Positions 22,184 to 32,889 of a DNA stretch of 64,000 bases are shown here, piece after piece. Within the stretch, counting starts at the first letter, position 1. Each line of letters starts with the position of its first letter. Under the pieces are notes generated by a model that worked only from the letters and a program-made list of their open reading frames with translations, ran no database searches and was not told the origin of the DNA. Made by a program: the position numbers and the translations under genes. The stretch spans positions 4,746,501 to 4,810,500 of the forward strand of contig NW_018344024.1 of the NCBI RefSeq assembly GCF_002099425.1. The letters run 5' to 3'. The stretch comes from Phascolarctos cinereus (taxonomy: Eukaryota > Chordata > Mammalia > Diprotodontia > Phascolarctidae).

Positions 22184-22640
22184 TGTGAGGTCAAACTCAG
22201 CTGACTGAATCTGACTTTGTCCCCATTCCCAGACCCAAGAATTACCTGAGACTGACCAGACATTATTGCTCCCAGCCTCTGACCAATTTTGCAAATGTCT
22301 CAAACTGTCCCCTACAGAGATTCCCAAGCTTTCTCTGTGGACTTTTGTTTGTTATGCAAAAAATTTACCTAGTGAAATTATGAGATGCCCCTAACCTCTC
22401 CCACCTGCAGCCTGGCTAATCCCTCTGCCTAACCTTTTTCACCTGTAGTTTGGCCAATCCCTTTGCCTAAGCCCTCCCACCTGCAGCCTGGCGGTTCCCC
22501 TTGCTTTAGTATCTTATATAAATGCTGTTCCCAGCTCCCTCCTTGAGTACACCAGCACCTTGAGCTGTAACTTACTTGCTCAGATTAAAGGCTTCAATTT
22601 TGCTACATTGGCTGTTTTTCTTGAACTCAGGTTGATACTG
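22184..22640 (+). mobile_element. LTR of a second class I ERV family, with internal 38-bp repeats
   Basis: It has a U3-like region with three units that begin CACCTGyAG at 22402, 22440 and 22478 (exact 38-bp period). A TATA box (CTTATATAAA, 22513) and an ATTAAA signal (22584) follow, then a short U5-like end. No viral coding region adjoins it, so it is probably a solo LTR. The ends are approximate because I could not fix a target duplication. A fossil. Confidence 0.7.
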
Positions 22641-22789
22641 AGAATGCTTTCCACTCTTCAGTAGCAATACAGGAAGGATGACATAGCATCTATTCTCTTG
22701 TTGATGGCCTGAATGAATGCCAAGGAGTAAAAACCCTAATCTTTTCCCCTTTGCTTCATTTTAGACCTTGCACCTCCCAGGGTCATAGA

Positions 22790-22985
22790 CATATCTAGAT
22801 GGAATCATAAAATCCATCTAGTTCAACCCTCTCCTTCCTGATTTTACAGATGAGAAAAGTGGGATTCAGAGAGGTTAAATTACTTGCCTGGGATCTCACA
22901 TAAATATCTGAAGTGGTATTTGAATCTAGTTCTTCCTCACTACAAGTCCAACATTCTATCTACTATATGCATCTTTGGCTCTCAA
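22790..22985 (-). repeat. MIR3-like SINE, antisense
   Basis: It has 'catctagttcaaccctctcc', 'tttacagatgagaaaagtg', 'agaggttaaattacttgcc' and 'ttcctcactacaagtcca'. Confidence 0.75.
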
Positions 22986-22989
22986 AGAC

Positions 22990-23425
22990 TAGCTTTCTTT
23001 CTTGGAAATGTGTTTACTAATATGAACATTTTAAAATGTTTACTAATCAAACAGTGCTTTCTCTTTTGCCCTGTGAGGAATGTCCAGTTTCTTTTCCTTT
23101 TTGATTGACCTGAATTTCAGTCCCTAGATCGTGCTAGCAAAATGATGGAGTTGAAAAGTCATTTTCTTTTTCTTGCATCCACCAGGGCTCTGATTTTTTT
23201 TTAAACTTGGTTCATATTGCTTTCTTTCCCTCCTCCATTCCCTATATCCATACACACATTTAAATTGCCTCCTCAACATGACAGAACTAGAAAAGAAAGA
23301 CACCACTGCTACTTTGGTTCACACAAAAGAGAATGTGACTTTGCATATGAATTAGAGTATCAGTGGCATTTTTTAAACTCTCTTTCAGTAGATGAGGCTG
23401 GTGGACTACCTCTTTAGGAATTATG
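22990..23425. other. No assignable feature
   Basis: Single-copy-looking DNA with a T run near 23197. The overlapping frames at 23124-23306 minus and 23217-23417 plus show no domain. Confidence 0.35.
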
Positions 23426-23429
23426 ATTG

Positions 23430-23715
23430 TCTCACCATGCTGCTTTCACTCTAGTCATCATGTCATCTCTCTCCACAACTTTGAACTCCTTCTGGGTCTC
23501 CTAGCTCTGAGCTTTCATCTTATGTTTCCAGTAAACAGGCCGCCAAGGATTTCCTAGCCATCTCCACACCATAACTCACTTTCTTCCAGCCCCCCCTTTT
23601 ATGTGTCGTCCTCTACCAATAGAATGTAAGTTCCTTGAGGAAAGAGACTATCTTGATTTCTTGTATTTGTGTCCCCAGTGCTTAGCACAGCACTTGGCAC
23701 ATAGTATATGAATAA
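23430..23715 (+). repeat. L2 LINE 3' end
   Basis: The last part is clear: 'agaatgtaagttccttgagg', 'gtgtccccagtgcttagca', 'cagcacttggcacatagta'. The upstream 150 bp is only L2-like in style. Confidence 0.7.
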
Positions 23716-23778
23716 CATCTGTCTATCTGTCTATCATCTGTCTATCATCTATCTGTCTATCTATCCATCTATCTACCA
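23709..23778 (+). repeat. (TCTA/TCTG)n microsatellite at the L2 terminus
   Basis: About 16 imperfect tetranucleotide units directly follow the L2 3' end. L2 insertions end in short tandem units, so the array probably grew from the L2 tail. Confidence 0.85.
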
Positions 23779-24296
23779 AACTACCTTTGATATGTGGCAT
23801 CAGAGGGTATAAAACAAGCTTTTTTTTTTCCCTTCAACACTAAAGGAGAAACTAATGGGTCTAAAGGATTCCTCCTTATCTAACACCACTATCACTTTAC
23901 CACCATTCTGAACTTCTGTGGGGTGTAGGAAGGAAGCAAATCCACCTCCATAGAGCTAGTGATCAGATGAGTATCTTTTCTTACTTGCAGGAGCTGATAA
24001 TGGTTCTTCACTGTCATCACACCCACTTATGCTATTGGGTAACTACAGGAGTAAGACAAAGAACTGCTTGAAATACCCCAAGTTTTGCCTTCTCCATTCC
24101 TAGCCAGTTCTGGTTTTCTTGCTGGGAAGCACGTTTTTCTGAAGACCCTTTATGACTCATTGGCAAGCCCTTTTATTTGGGCTCAAGGAAACCAATGACA
24201 CAGAAGAACTGAAGTCAGAAGACAGGATGGCAAAGAACAGTAATAATAAAAAAAAAAAATAGCAGGCCTTTTAAAGTATTTTAAGATTAACCAAGC

Positions 24297-24527
24297 CCTT
24301 ATCACAGGGCTACACAACATATAAACCATGGGCCAACTGCAGCCCACCAAAGGATTTTGCATGGCCCATGAAAAATGTAGGGTTGCCATTGCACACTCTC
24401 CTGTTTGTCACATGACCCATGGCAACCAACCATCATTGGTCTATTTCTATTCTGCAGCCCAAAGAAGTTTAGTCTATTTTAATTTTGACCCCTACATACT
24501 GCCAAGTTGTGCAGGTCTGCCTTATTA
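24297..24527. mobile_element. hAT MITE with 8-bp target duplication
   Basis: Element 24305-24519 (215 bp). Terminal repeats are CAGGGCTACACAAC and CAGACCTGCACAAC (reverse complement of the right end). The subterminal parts are also inverted (GGGCCAACTGCAGCCCA-type). Flanks CCTTATCA (24297-24304) and CCTTATTA (24520-24527) match at 7 of 8. No coding capacity. Confidence 0.85.
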
Positions 24528-24534
24528 TCCTCGA

Positions 24535-24715
24535 CCTAAAACTAAAAGCAACCTCAAAGACCATATAGTTCAACCTCTTCATTTTATAGATAAGGAAAGT
24601 GAGGCACAAAGAATTTATGTGATTTACCAAATATTACATAAAAATAAGTGGTAGACCTAGAATTTGAACCCAGGCCCCCGGCCTCAAAACCTAGAGCTTC
24701 TTTCCCTATGACAAT
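24535..24715 (-). repeat. MIR3-like SINE, antisense
   Basis: It has 'agttcaacctcttcatttta', 'ggaaagtgaggcacaaag' and 'gaatttgaacccaggcccc'. Confidence 0.75.
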
Positions 24716-24717
24716 CT

Positions 24718-24895
24718 TTCCTTTACTTTCTCTATATTATATCTCATTTAATCCTCGTAACAGCCCTTTGAGGTAGATACTATAATATTGTTAATTCCCA
24801 TTTCACAGAGGAACCTGAAGCTCAGAGAAATTACCTAACTTACCTATGATCACACTTAATAAGTATAAGAACTAGGTTCAAACCTAAGTGTTTTT
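24718..24895 (-). repeat. MIR-type SINE, antisense
   Basis: It has 'atctcatttaatcctcgtaa', 'cccatttcacagagga' and 'gttcaaacctaagtg'. It sits directly beside the MIR3-like copy, so two antisense SINEs lie in tandem. Confidence 0.75.
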
Positions 24896-24899
24896 CTCA

Positions 24900-25250
24900 T
24901 GAAAAAGGCAGTGAGAATAGGAATGGACATATGCATCTCTGTTCTGTAGCTACTGAGAATATATGTGAACCGTGGCCTTCCTGGAAGAGCACTGGTAGGC
25001 CCTTCTTCCTGGATGAAGTTGCAGATGGCATGACAAAGACAGTCATTAAGGTACCATAGGTTGGCTTCAGGCCTTCACCTTTCAGTGACTATTGCCTTCC
25101 TTGGGGAAACTGGGATTTCTCTCAGTTCACTGGTAGACTAGTTTGACTCAGTCTTGCAGCTAGTCAAATATGCCATATTCTTTTGAAAGTCCTGCAGGTT
25201 TTGGCCTCTGATTCAAAACTGAGGTTTCACTGTTCATTTGGAAAATTGTC
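24900..25250. other. No assignable feature
   Basis: No repeat or exon recognised. Confidence 0.35.
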
Positions 25251-25254
25251 AAAG

Positions 25255-26060
25255 ATGACAGAGAGGAATAGTAAATACTTGAAAGACAAAAACACCAAAA
25301 TACTGTTGGTGGAATTGTGAATTAGTCCACCCTAAGAAAGTGAGTAAAATATCCATATTCTTTGATAGAGAGATCTTACTGCTGGAATTATGTTAAATGC
25401 CCATTGATTAGGGAAGGACTAAACATGTTGTGGTACATGAATGTATTGAAATATTGCTCTTTTAAGATTCAAGTAATATAAACATTTTAGAGAAGCACAA
25501 GGAGACATGAACTGATACAAAGTGAAGTAAGCAGGATTAGGAAGACAAATACACAACTACAACAATTTCCATGAAATCAGCAACATAACAATTGAAACTG
25601 AATGCCATGAATTCATAATGAGCAAGTTTGGCCCAAAAAATTAGGCATACAGGAGTACACACTACCACTGTCCCCATAGGTGGAAGACTATTGATGTGAA
25701 ACACTGAATACAATGTCAGATTTTATTGATGTGTGTTTGGTTTTAGTGGATTTTTTCTCTTCTTTTTCTGCTTTATTACACTGGATGGATTGGGGGGGTG
25801 AATATATATATATATATAAAGTAATTATAAAAACAAAATGTAAAAAATTTCATTTTTAAAAAATTACAACTTAGGTTGGCTCCAATGTGAAGATATGAGA
25901 ATGCAATTCCTTACTTTTTTTTTTTTGCAAAGGTGATGAATTAGTTTTTTTCTTTTAATTCATTGTGAAAGAGGTGGCTTTTGGGGAGGGCAAGTGAGGA
26001 TAGATGTGTTTTGTTAAAAGCAAAAGAGATCAAAAACTAATTTTTTAAAAATCCTATCCC
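25255..26060 (+). repeat. Old L1 3' ends (two pieces)
   Basis: 25255-25860 runs from 'actgttggtggaattgtgaa' through 'catgttgtggtacatgaatg' and 'aagtgaagtaagcaggatta' to a 3' UTR with a TA run at 25802-25820 and an A-rich end. From 25870 a second 3' UTR-like block follows ('gttggctccaatgtgaaga', 'gcaaaggtgatgaa'). There are internal deletions; it is decayed. Confidence 0.7.
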
Positions 26061-26064
26061 TCCA

Positions 26065-26990
26065 ATAATAATTCAGATCTGCTCATTTCACTCAATTTGT
26101 GGCTCTAAACCTAGGTCATCCAGCTCATTTTGTAATATTTCCACATGCTTTTTCTCTGGCTATCTTTTTTTTTTTTTAATAAATGACTGAGAGGGTGTAA
26201 GGTGCTACAGAGATAAATGCTAGCTATGGAGAAGTCAGAATGGCAAAGAAAAATTACAATACTTAAAGCTTTGTGAGGAGGGGTCTTCAAAGTAATTTCT
26301 ACAAACATCCTTGAGAACTGCTGCCTCCACAGCCTCAAAGGTTGAAGTCAATGTGAATGTTCTAGGGACAGCACATCTTAATGAGTTACAACAAACGTGC
26401 AAACCTCAAGTGTTAGAAGGTCTAGGGTCATGGCTCAGGAGCTAATTCCATGCTCAGTCCACACATCAAATCCGACGAACTTTAATTGGAGTTAGGAAAG
26501 ACAAACAACTCCAGAACCTGGCTGTGAGTTGGTAATTTATGATGCACCCATGAAATAAAAGGATCCTTACCCCTGGGCAATGCAAAGGGCCAAATTTATG
26601 GCCATCAATTACTTTTGCTTGACAGTCAGGTCAGTCACAGGCCCTCAATGATTCATGTGCAGTGGGAGACAGGAGCAATAGCAAGGAAATAGAGCTTCCA
26701 TGGCTGCACAAAGGATCTGGAAATGAAGGGAAGATGTAGCTAGGGTTTCTCTAATAGGTCCTTCTCCATCCCCAACCCTGGCCAGTTGGGAAAAACCATG
26801 GCCTCAGTGTGCTGGAAGAGACACTTTCTTTCCAAAATTCTGCTTCTAAGGAGACATATTGAATTTGATTCTCTTCTTTGAAGAGGGGCACAGAGTGGAA
26901 GAGAAGCTTTAAGTTACATTGACTTGCTGGGTATTATGAGGCTACACCAGAGTTTTCTTTTTCCTACATAGAACTACACCTGAGAGGTGG
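26065..26990. other. Low-repeat stretch, candidate conserved noncoding DNA
   Basis: No repeat recognised apart from a T run at 26167-26180. The core 26430-26650 is complex sequence with CAAT/TAAT-type sites ('ctttaattggagttagg' near 26480, 'ggccatcaattactttt'). The minus frame at 26111-26338 shows no domain. Confidence 0.3.
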
Positions 26991-26999
26991 GGGACATAG

Positions 27000-27060
27000 G
27001 GCACTTGCCAGAGGCAGTATGGTATAGCAAAAATTTCAATAGACTCAGAGTCAAATCTAA
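27000..27060 (+). repeat. SINE head fragment
   Basis: 'gaggcagtatggtatag' and 'actcagagtcaaatct' match the tRNA-like head of the six-copy SINE family (18800, 30535 and others). Confidence 0.5.
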
Positions 27061-27601
27061 GGCTAAAAGAAAATTGTTGACTATTCCTGGAAAACATGAC
27101 TATCTTAAGTTAGTCCAAGATTGCATCAGCTTTTTTGGCTACTGTATCACACTTCTGACTCACATGGAGCTTGTAGTCCTTGAAAATCTCCAGATATTTT
27201 TTTCTAACAAATCGTACCCCTACTCCTCCTCTTCCCCTTTACTTGTGAGATTGGTATTTTGAACCCAAGTATAGGATATTTCTCTCCATGGAATCTCATC
27301 TTATTAGATTTAGCCCAATATTCTAGCCCTTCAAGCTCTACAATCCATCAAGGATCCTATGTAATAGCACTTAGCACAGAACCTAGTGCTTGATATGTGT
27401 GTTGACTTGAATTGGTTATCAAGATCTTTGGGGGTTTTGTCTGTTATTCAATACATTAACTATTTCTCCCTATTTTTTCTCATCTACAAAGTTGACAAGC
27501 ATACCACCTATGATTCCATGACTTCATCCAAGCTATTTGCCAAAAATGGCAAATGATACAACCAGATCCCTGGAATACTCCACTAGACACCTCCTCCTGT
27601 C

Positions 27602-27771
27602 AAATTCATATTGAGCTGGGCAGCTAGGTGGCACAGTGAATACAGCTCTGGCCTTGGAGTCAGGAGGACCTGAGTTCAAATCCAGCCTCAGACACTTAAC
27701 ACTTACTAGCTGTGTGACCCTGGGCAAGTCACTTAACCCCATCACCTAACCAAAATAAATTCATATTGAGC
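27602..27771 (+). repeat. A-tailed tRNA SINE with perfect 15-bp target duplication
   Basis: Element 27617-27756: GGGCAGCTAGGTGGCACAG head, GAGTTCAAATCCAGCC, 'gtgaccctgggcaagtca', short A-rich tail. AAATTCATATTGAGC flanks it at 27602-27616 and 27757-27771. Confidence 0.95.
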
Positions 27772-27775
27772 CAGA

Positions 27776-27938
27776 CATTCAAAGAGTCTTTTTTTTTTGA
27801 GGCAATCATGGTTAGGTGACTTGTGAGGCACACTGCTAGTAAATGTCTAAGGCCAGATTTAAACTTAGGTCCTCCTGTCTCTGTGGCCAGTGCTGTACCT
27901 ACTGTACCACCTACCTGCCCCTCCATTCAAAGAGTCTT
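27776..27938 (-). repeat. A-tailed tRNA SINE, antisense, with perfect 15-bp target duplication
   Basis: Element 27791-27923: T-run tail, GAGGCAATCATGGTTAGG, and the head complement CCACCTACCTGCCCC. CATTCAAAGAGTCTT flanks it at 27776-27790 and 27924-27938. It has a small internal deletion in the middle. Confidence 0.93.
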
Positions 27939-28039
27939 GAATTCATCAAGCTGCATTGACATGTGGTATACATCTGTCCAGTTTTTCAACCAGTTATACT
28001 GGGGAGAAAAGAGAGGGAAGAGATTTTTTCATATAATGG

Positions 28040-28165
28040 AATGTGATCTCTTGAGAATAAGGATTGTTTCATTTTTACATTTGCATCCCTAGGGCCTACC
28101 ACAGTGTCTTGAACATATAAAGCATTAATAAATGCTTGTTGAATTACGATGAATGAAAGGAGTTA
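28040..28165 (+). repeat. L2 LINE 3' end
   Basis: It has 'cttgagaataaggattg', 'ttgcatccctagggcctac', 'attaataaatgcttgttg' and a GAATGA-type end. Confidence 0.8.
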
Positions 28166-28169
28166 GAGA

Positions 28170-28715
28170 CCCAAGACTCTTGGCAACATCTATGATGGGA
28201 GAGTAGAATAAGTTAACCAGCAGTGATGGTCAAAAAAAGTGGATATCTGAAAAGATGACTATCTATTACAACATGGGGTCAGACCAATGGATTCCAGAGC
28301 TGCTAAGACAACTATAATATTTTTCTAACCAAATACACTGTACAGGGGAAAAGAACTGAGATAGCATCAAACAACCTAACTCTGGGGACAGGTGCAAAAG
28401 TAGGGGATGAGTCATGCAGGAAAAGGGAAATTAAAGAAGAGCTAGATGCAAGCAGTTTCCTGTGAGAGTGCATAGAAGATTGGGTTTGACTGGAAAAACT
28501 TGCATCATTTATAACTTTGATTGTCACGGTAAAACACACTGCATTTTTTCCTATACGCTTAGTAGTAAATACTCTCAAATATCTAAATATCTAAAATAAG
28601 GGTGGTAGACTGTTTCCAAGGACCAAGGAAATGGGAAATGTGGCATCTTCCTCTTCTCCAAGCTAATTTAATACTTTATATTCCTCATACAGGAGACTTC
28701 ATCTCCTGACTCCTG
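28170..28715. other. No assignable feature
   Basis: No repeat recognised. The 88-codon minus frame at 28312-28578 shows no domain. Confidence 0.35.
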
Positions 28716-28719
28716 ACAT

Positions 28720-29035
28720 TTAAGCTGGCTGTCTCTGATGACTAGAATGCTCTCCTTCCTCATTATTACCTCTTAGATTCCTTGACTTCCTTCAAGAGTC
28801 ACCTGAAACACTATGTTCTATAGAAGGGAGGTCTTTACCAGCCCTTGACCTCTCTAGACACTAGTGCCTTCTCTTTAAAAGCTACCATTTTTTAAAATTC
28901 TGAATGTGTATTATATGCCCCCCATTTATGTATATGTTGTCTATCCCATCAGAATGTAAGCTTCTTACAGATATGACCTATTTTTGCTTTATTTTTGTAT
29001 CACTAGCACATGGCACATCACAGTCACTGGAGATT
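28720..29035 (+). repeat. L2 LINE 3' end, long
   Basis: It has 'gaatgctctccttcctcatt', 'cttgacttccttcaagagt', 'atcagaatgtaagcttctta' and 'tttgtatcactagcacatgg', the L2 3' order from the ORF end into the UTR. Confidence 0.85.
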
Positions 29036-29269
29036 TGGAAAAGAAAATTCTTCCTACAAAAATCTTTGGTCCTGTAAAATAGTTCAAAATTAGAAAAGAA
29101 TATGATTATATAATTGAAAGTGTCATTAAAGAAGATGTATTATTACTTGATATATCACCCACTGTACAATGAGGACCATGAAGCTTTTTCATCTGACTTA
29201 AAGCTGAAACCTCCCATGTGTTGTCTTCTCCCATTAGCATGTGGGACTTCCAGTAACTGTCTTTCTTTT

Positions 29270-29375
29270 CTCTTTGCATCCCCAGAACTTAGTACAGTAC
29301 TTTTCACATGGTATTTAATAAAAAGCTTTTTCATTCATTCGAGTACATACCACATAGTAAACACTTAACATGATT
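29270..29375 (+). repeat. L2 LINE 3' end
   Basis: 'ctttgcatccccagaactta', 'gtacagtacttttcacatgg' and a TTCATTCA-type end. Confidence 0.65.
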
Positions 29376-29379
29376 ATTG

Positions 29380-30530
29380 ACTAATTGGGTTGTATATAAA
29401 GGGGACCCTATCCAGAGATGGGTTCTGATAACTGCGAGGAGCATGTAAGGAGCACTTATAAGCCAATTCCAAGGACTCACTGACAGAAAAGAATACTATC
29501 ATGGGAAGGGCAACTGAGTATGGTAATGTATCTTGGTTCATGGCACCATGCCAAACTAGACCAAACTGTTTTCTGATTTCCTACAAGATAAATATCTTCT
29601 TCTCCCTTCAAATCTCACCATCCAACTCTTCCTTTCTTCACCCCTTCCCTTTTCATAGGCTCTTCCCCCTATTCTTTTTTTCCTAACTCCTGCTGCTTCT
29701 TTCCCCTTGCTGTAATGGTTGTCAGTTTCTTTCATTTCTCCATCCCATCTTTCCTCTACTCTCCTAGTTCTATTTCTGCACATTAAATTCCCCACACCCA
29801 GTGATGAATAAAAAGCAAAAAATATAATTTAATGCCATCTTCTACACATATGTGTCAAAATAAATAATTTAAATATGTGTACATATATATCTTAATTTCC
29901 ATTCTTAAATTTGGAAATGAATTATATGTATCCATGTCCTTTTCATCACTGTTTGTATGCATATTAACATCAAGATCCAATGCCATGGAATAAAATTTTC
30001 TTGGGGAAAGAGAGTAGGATTTCTATTTTATAAGCCTTTGCATACCCCTGGCAGAATGCTATACACCAACTAGGCACATAAATGGATGCTTAACAGATGC
30101 TAATAATGAAGATGACCTGAGGTGAACCCACTAGGCAAAATGTTATGTCTATACTTTGTGATATCCCTACATGCTAGGACACAATAACATGGTCACAGAA
30201 GATCAGGAGAACACAATGACAAGAATCAAGACTATCAGAGAAGCCATGGAAGTAGATGGTATGAAAGGAAGCAAGAGGAGAATGTGGGTGCTGTCAGGGA
30301 TAATCCCCTTGATTGGTTAAACATTGGCCTTGACTAGAAGAGGGTAAAAAAGAAAACAGTGTAGATGGTTTAGCTTAATTCATCCCACAAAGAAGAATCA
30401 AACATTTATCTGACAATAAGGTAGGCTTGAAGCACAGAGGATAAGAAAATTAGCTTTGCTTTATGAAACAATGACATTGTGAATTGCTCAAGGTGGAGTC
30501 TACTACTCTCATTTTTTGGATTTTTAGTCT
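29380..30530. other. No assignable feature
   Basis: No repeat family recognised. A CT-rich stretch at 29600-29780 gives overlapping short frames on both strands (29501-29686, 29556-29795) that are low-complexity artefacts. Confidence 0.35.
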
Positions 30531-30534
30531 CATC

Positions 30535-30760
30535 TGAGATTTTATTGGTATAAGGCACAGCCAGTGAGGAAACGTTCTCTGTCAGTGCAGGTCAGCATCT
30601 TCTCTACCACTAACTGAGTTGCCTGGGGGAGTTGAGAGATTAAGTGATTTGTTGAATCCTAATGACCCTAGGTGTCAGATATAGGATTTTAACAAGGGTC
30701 TTCCTGACTCCAGGACCATCTCATTATCCACTGTATCTTGTTGCCTCTCCCTTCCTAAAT
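30535..30760 (-). repeat. SINE of the 'GGAACTCCC' family, antisense
   Basis: It has 'ccagtgaggaaacgttctct', 'gcaggtcagcatcttctct', 'gagttgcctgggggagttga' and the tRNA-side 'tatccactgtatcttgttgc'. Confidence 0.75.
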
Positions 30761-30779
30761 TAGTCAATTATGGGCAAAT

Positions 30780-30905
30780 GTGAGTAGAGTCAAGAACATT
30801 GGGCAGGAATTCAGGAGACTAGAGTTCTAGCATCCTATTAACAACTCTTAGCCTCAGTTTCCTCATTTGTAAAGCGAATGATTAGGTCTAGATGATGCCT
30901 AACTG
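30780..30905 (+). repeat. MIR3-like SINE fragment
   Basis: 'cttagcctcagtttcctcat' and 'ttgtaaagcgaatgattagg' match the 3' half of the MIR3-like family in sense orientation. Confidence 0.55.
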
Positions 30906-31104
30906 CCCTTCCACCACTCCAGGCCCTAGTGTATGACACAAAATAGGCACAATAATTAATAGTAGGCACATCAAATCAAATTCAGGTTTAGTGAAAAGAG
31001 ATAAAGAATAGAAATCTGTTTTCTTCTGGTATCTACTTCCCCCTCCCCCAAGGGTGATGCAGTTCAGATCTGTCATATTATCAGACATGGGAAAATTCTA
31101 GTAT

Positions 31105-31290
31105 GAAAACTCTCCCCATAGGTGCAAATCAGTAACTCATCTTTAACTCAGAGACTTAGGGAACTACCTGGGACAGGGAAAAGTAAAATGACCTACCCAG
31201 AGTCACACAGTCTGCCCATGTCAAAGGACTGAAACCCAGGTGTCCCTTACCCTAAGGCTTGTTCTCTATCCATTCTGCCATTTTACCTCC
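31105..31290 (-). repeat. SINE of the 'GGAACTCCC' family, antisense
   Basis: It has 'tcagagacttagggaactac', 'acctacccagagtcacacag', 'aaacccaggtgtcccttac' and 'tctatccattctgccatttt'. Confidence 0.7.
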
Positions 31291-31294
31291 TTAT

Positions 31295-31865
31295 AGGTTC
31301 AGAATAATTAATTAATAATTAATTTTCTAGGAAGTGAGTTAATTGCACTAAGCTTATAAACCTGCCCATAGTGCGTACTTGATTATCTAATTACTGCGTT
31401 TGACCCTGAAACAAATGCAATATCATTCCTTCATAAGTATATGTACCCTAAGTATAGAAAACAGTTGAACAGGCACCTAGATAAATACACTGGAACATCA
31501 ATGCCAGATATACTGATCATGAGAGAAACTCTATACAAGGGGCTGGCAGTGAGAGGGAAGTGAGAGGGAAAAATTACTAATAGGTGTCACTATTTGGCCA
31601 GCAAAGAGAGATTTGCTCCCAAACCTAGTTCAGGTGAGGACACCACTTAACCATGTCCAACACAAACTTCCCCTCATCAGACCAAAAGAAATACCACAGC
31701 TGTGTCCAAAGTCACAAACACTGATATCCTGAAGTTTACATAGTCATTTGTTTTTATTTTAGGAAACAGCATCCAGTTTGTCAGGAAGAAAAAAGAAAAC
31801 AGGAAGAAAATAACTCTTTCTTTAAACACCACCCTCCCCGCCTCCTTTGGAACTGGATGGGGAGA
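31295..31865. other. No assignable feature
   Basis: It includes an AATTAATTAATTAATTTTC patch near 31307 and a small tandem 'agtgagagggaa' doublet near 31549-31570. No repeat family or exon recognised. Confidence 0.35.
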
Positions 31866-31869
31866 AGGC

Positions 31870-32045
31870 AGGAAGTTAGAATCTTAGAATGGTAGAACTG
31901 AAAAGAGCCTACGCAATCATCTATTCTGATTTCTTCCTTTGACCAATGAAAAATTGAGGCCTACAGAGGTGGTCCCTTGTCTAAGGTCTCCCAGCTGATT
32001 ATACAGCCAGATAGAGCAAGAGTTCCTGAGTCCTAGTCAAGTGGG
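31870..32045 (-). repeat. MIR3-like SINE, antisense
   Basis: It has 'gaatcttagaatggtagaac', 'ccaatgaaaaattgaggcc' and 'gtctcccagctgatta', diverged. Confidence 0.65.
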
Positions 32046-32079
32046 CCTTCCAACAGTTCATGTTAACACCTTCTCCCTC

Positions 32080-32655
32080 TTACTCTTCATACCTCAAGCT
32101 TCATCTCCTCCATCCTCCCACATCCACAGTGTTGAAGGATGCATCACAGGCAGGGAGATGCAAATAAAGAGCACATCAAGTCAAAGCTGCTTCTCGCTTT
32201 TAAAGGAGGAGACTGCCTTAAATTCCATTCACATATATCATGTCTTTTTTCTGTGGCTGGCTCAGATCAGTGAGGATAATTAGACTAACTCTCTGGTGGC
32301 AGGGCAGGTGGTAGCTGAATGGCTAGAAAATTACACACTTTGCTTCTATGCTGCCAGAAATCCCTGTTTTCCTATTTTTGATGTTGTTCTGTTGGGGGAG
32401 AAGGAGAAGGGGGGAGGCCTGCTTTTCAGAAAACCAAGTTTAAGTAGAGCCACACAAAATCTTTACAGAACTAATAGTATCACATGAGCAGAGCCAATAA
32501 ATTCCAGTCTTATTGAATAAAAACACTGTGTTAAAATACGGAATATCAATATAACTGGTCAGGGACTAAGCATGAGGGGTAGGAAATTAATTATATATAG
32601 ATTGTCATATATATTATATAGATACAGGAATATACTTATTCCTAGCAAAGATGGT
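32080..32655. other. Low-repeat stretch with an octamer site
   Basis: No repeat recognised. It contains the octamer-type ATGCAAATAAAG at about 32159 and other complex sequence to 32290. This may be regulatory; the evidence is composition only. Confidence 0.25.
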
Positions 32656-32659
32656 ATCC

Positions 32660-32885
32660 ACACTTTTCTTAGACTGCCCTCCAAGATCTTCCACCTCTGT
32701 CCCTAGTCTACCTTTTCCAGTCATATCTTATGGTACTCTCTTTCATGTAAGACTATCATTTCCTAGATGGACCTCACCTTTTCTCACCTCAACACCTCTA
32801 CTATGTAATTTGCTGTGCCTAGAATTCACTTTTCTTCTAATCTTCTTACCCTCACTCTCCTGTGCTTTTTTTTTTTACTATTAGT
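32660..32885 (+). repeat. L2 LINE ORF-end fragment
   Basis: 'ctaccttttccagtcatatc', 'ctcaacacctctactatgta' and 'ctagaattcacttttcttct' follow the order of the last L2 coding segment. Diverged. Confidence 0.55.
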
Positions 32886-32889
32886 ATTC

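Larger units (their letters stand above)
27100..28010 (-). repeat. CR1/L3 LINE ORF fossil, antisense, with two SINE insertions
   Basis: Antisense to CR1/L3 RT: 'gattgcatcagcttttttgg', 'cttattagatttagcccaat' (complement of the AESNKMKF-type region), then 'gacttcatccaagctatttg', 'ccctggaatactccactaga' and finally 'cagtttttcaaccagtta' near 27980. Two opposed SINEs (27617-27756 and 27791-27923) break it. A short L2-like scrap may lie at 27365-27412. Confidence 0.7.

Noticed and set aside
23705-23780. Regularly spaced repeats as a CRISPR-like array
   Set aside because: A plain tetranucleotide microsatellite in a vertebrate genome; no repeat-spacer structure.
24328-24654. 108-codon frame, plus strand
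   Set aside because: It runs from a hAT MITE into an antisense MIR3-like SINE, so it is a composite of repeats.
27617-27923. tRNA-like A and B boxes in the young SINEs
   Set aside because: These belong to tRNA-derived SINEs with target duplications; there is no cloverleaf for a true tRNA gene.
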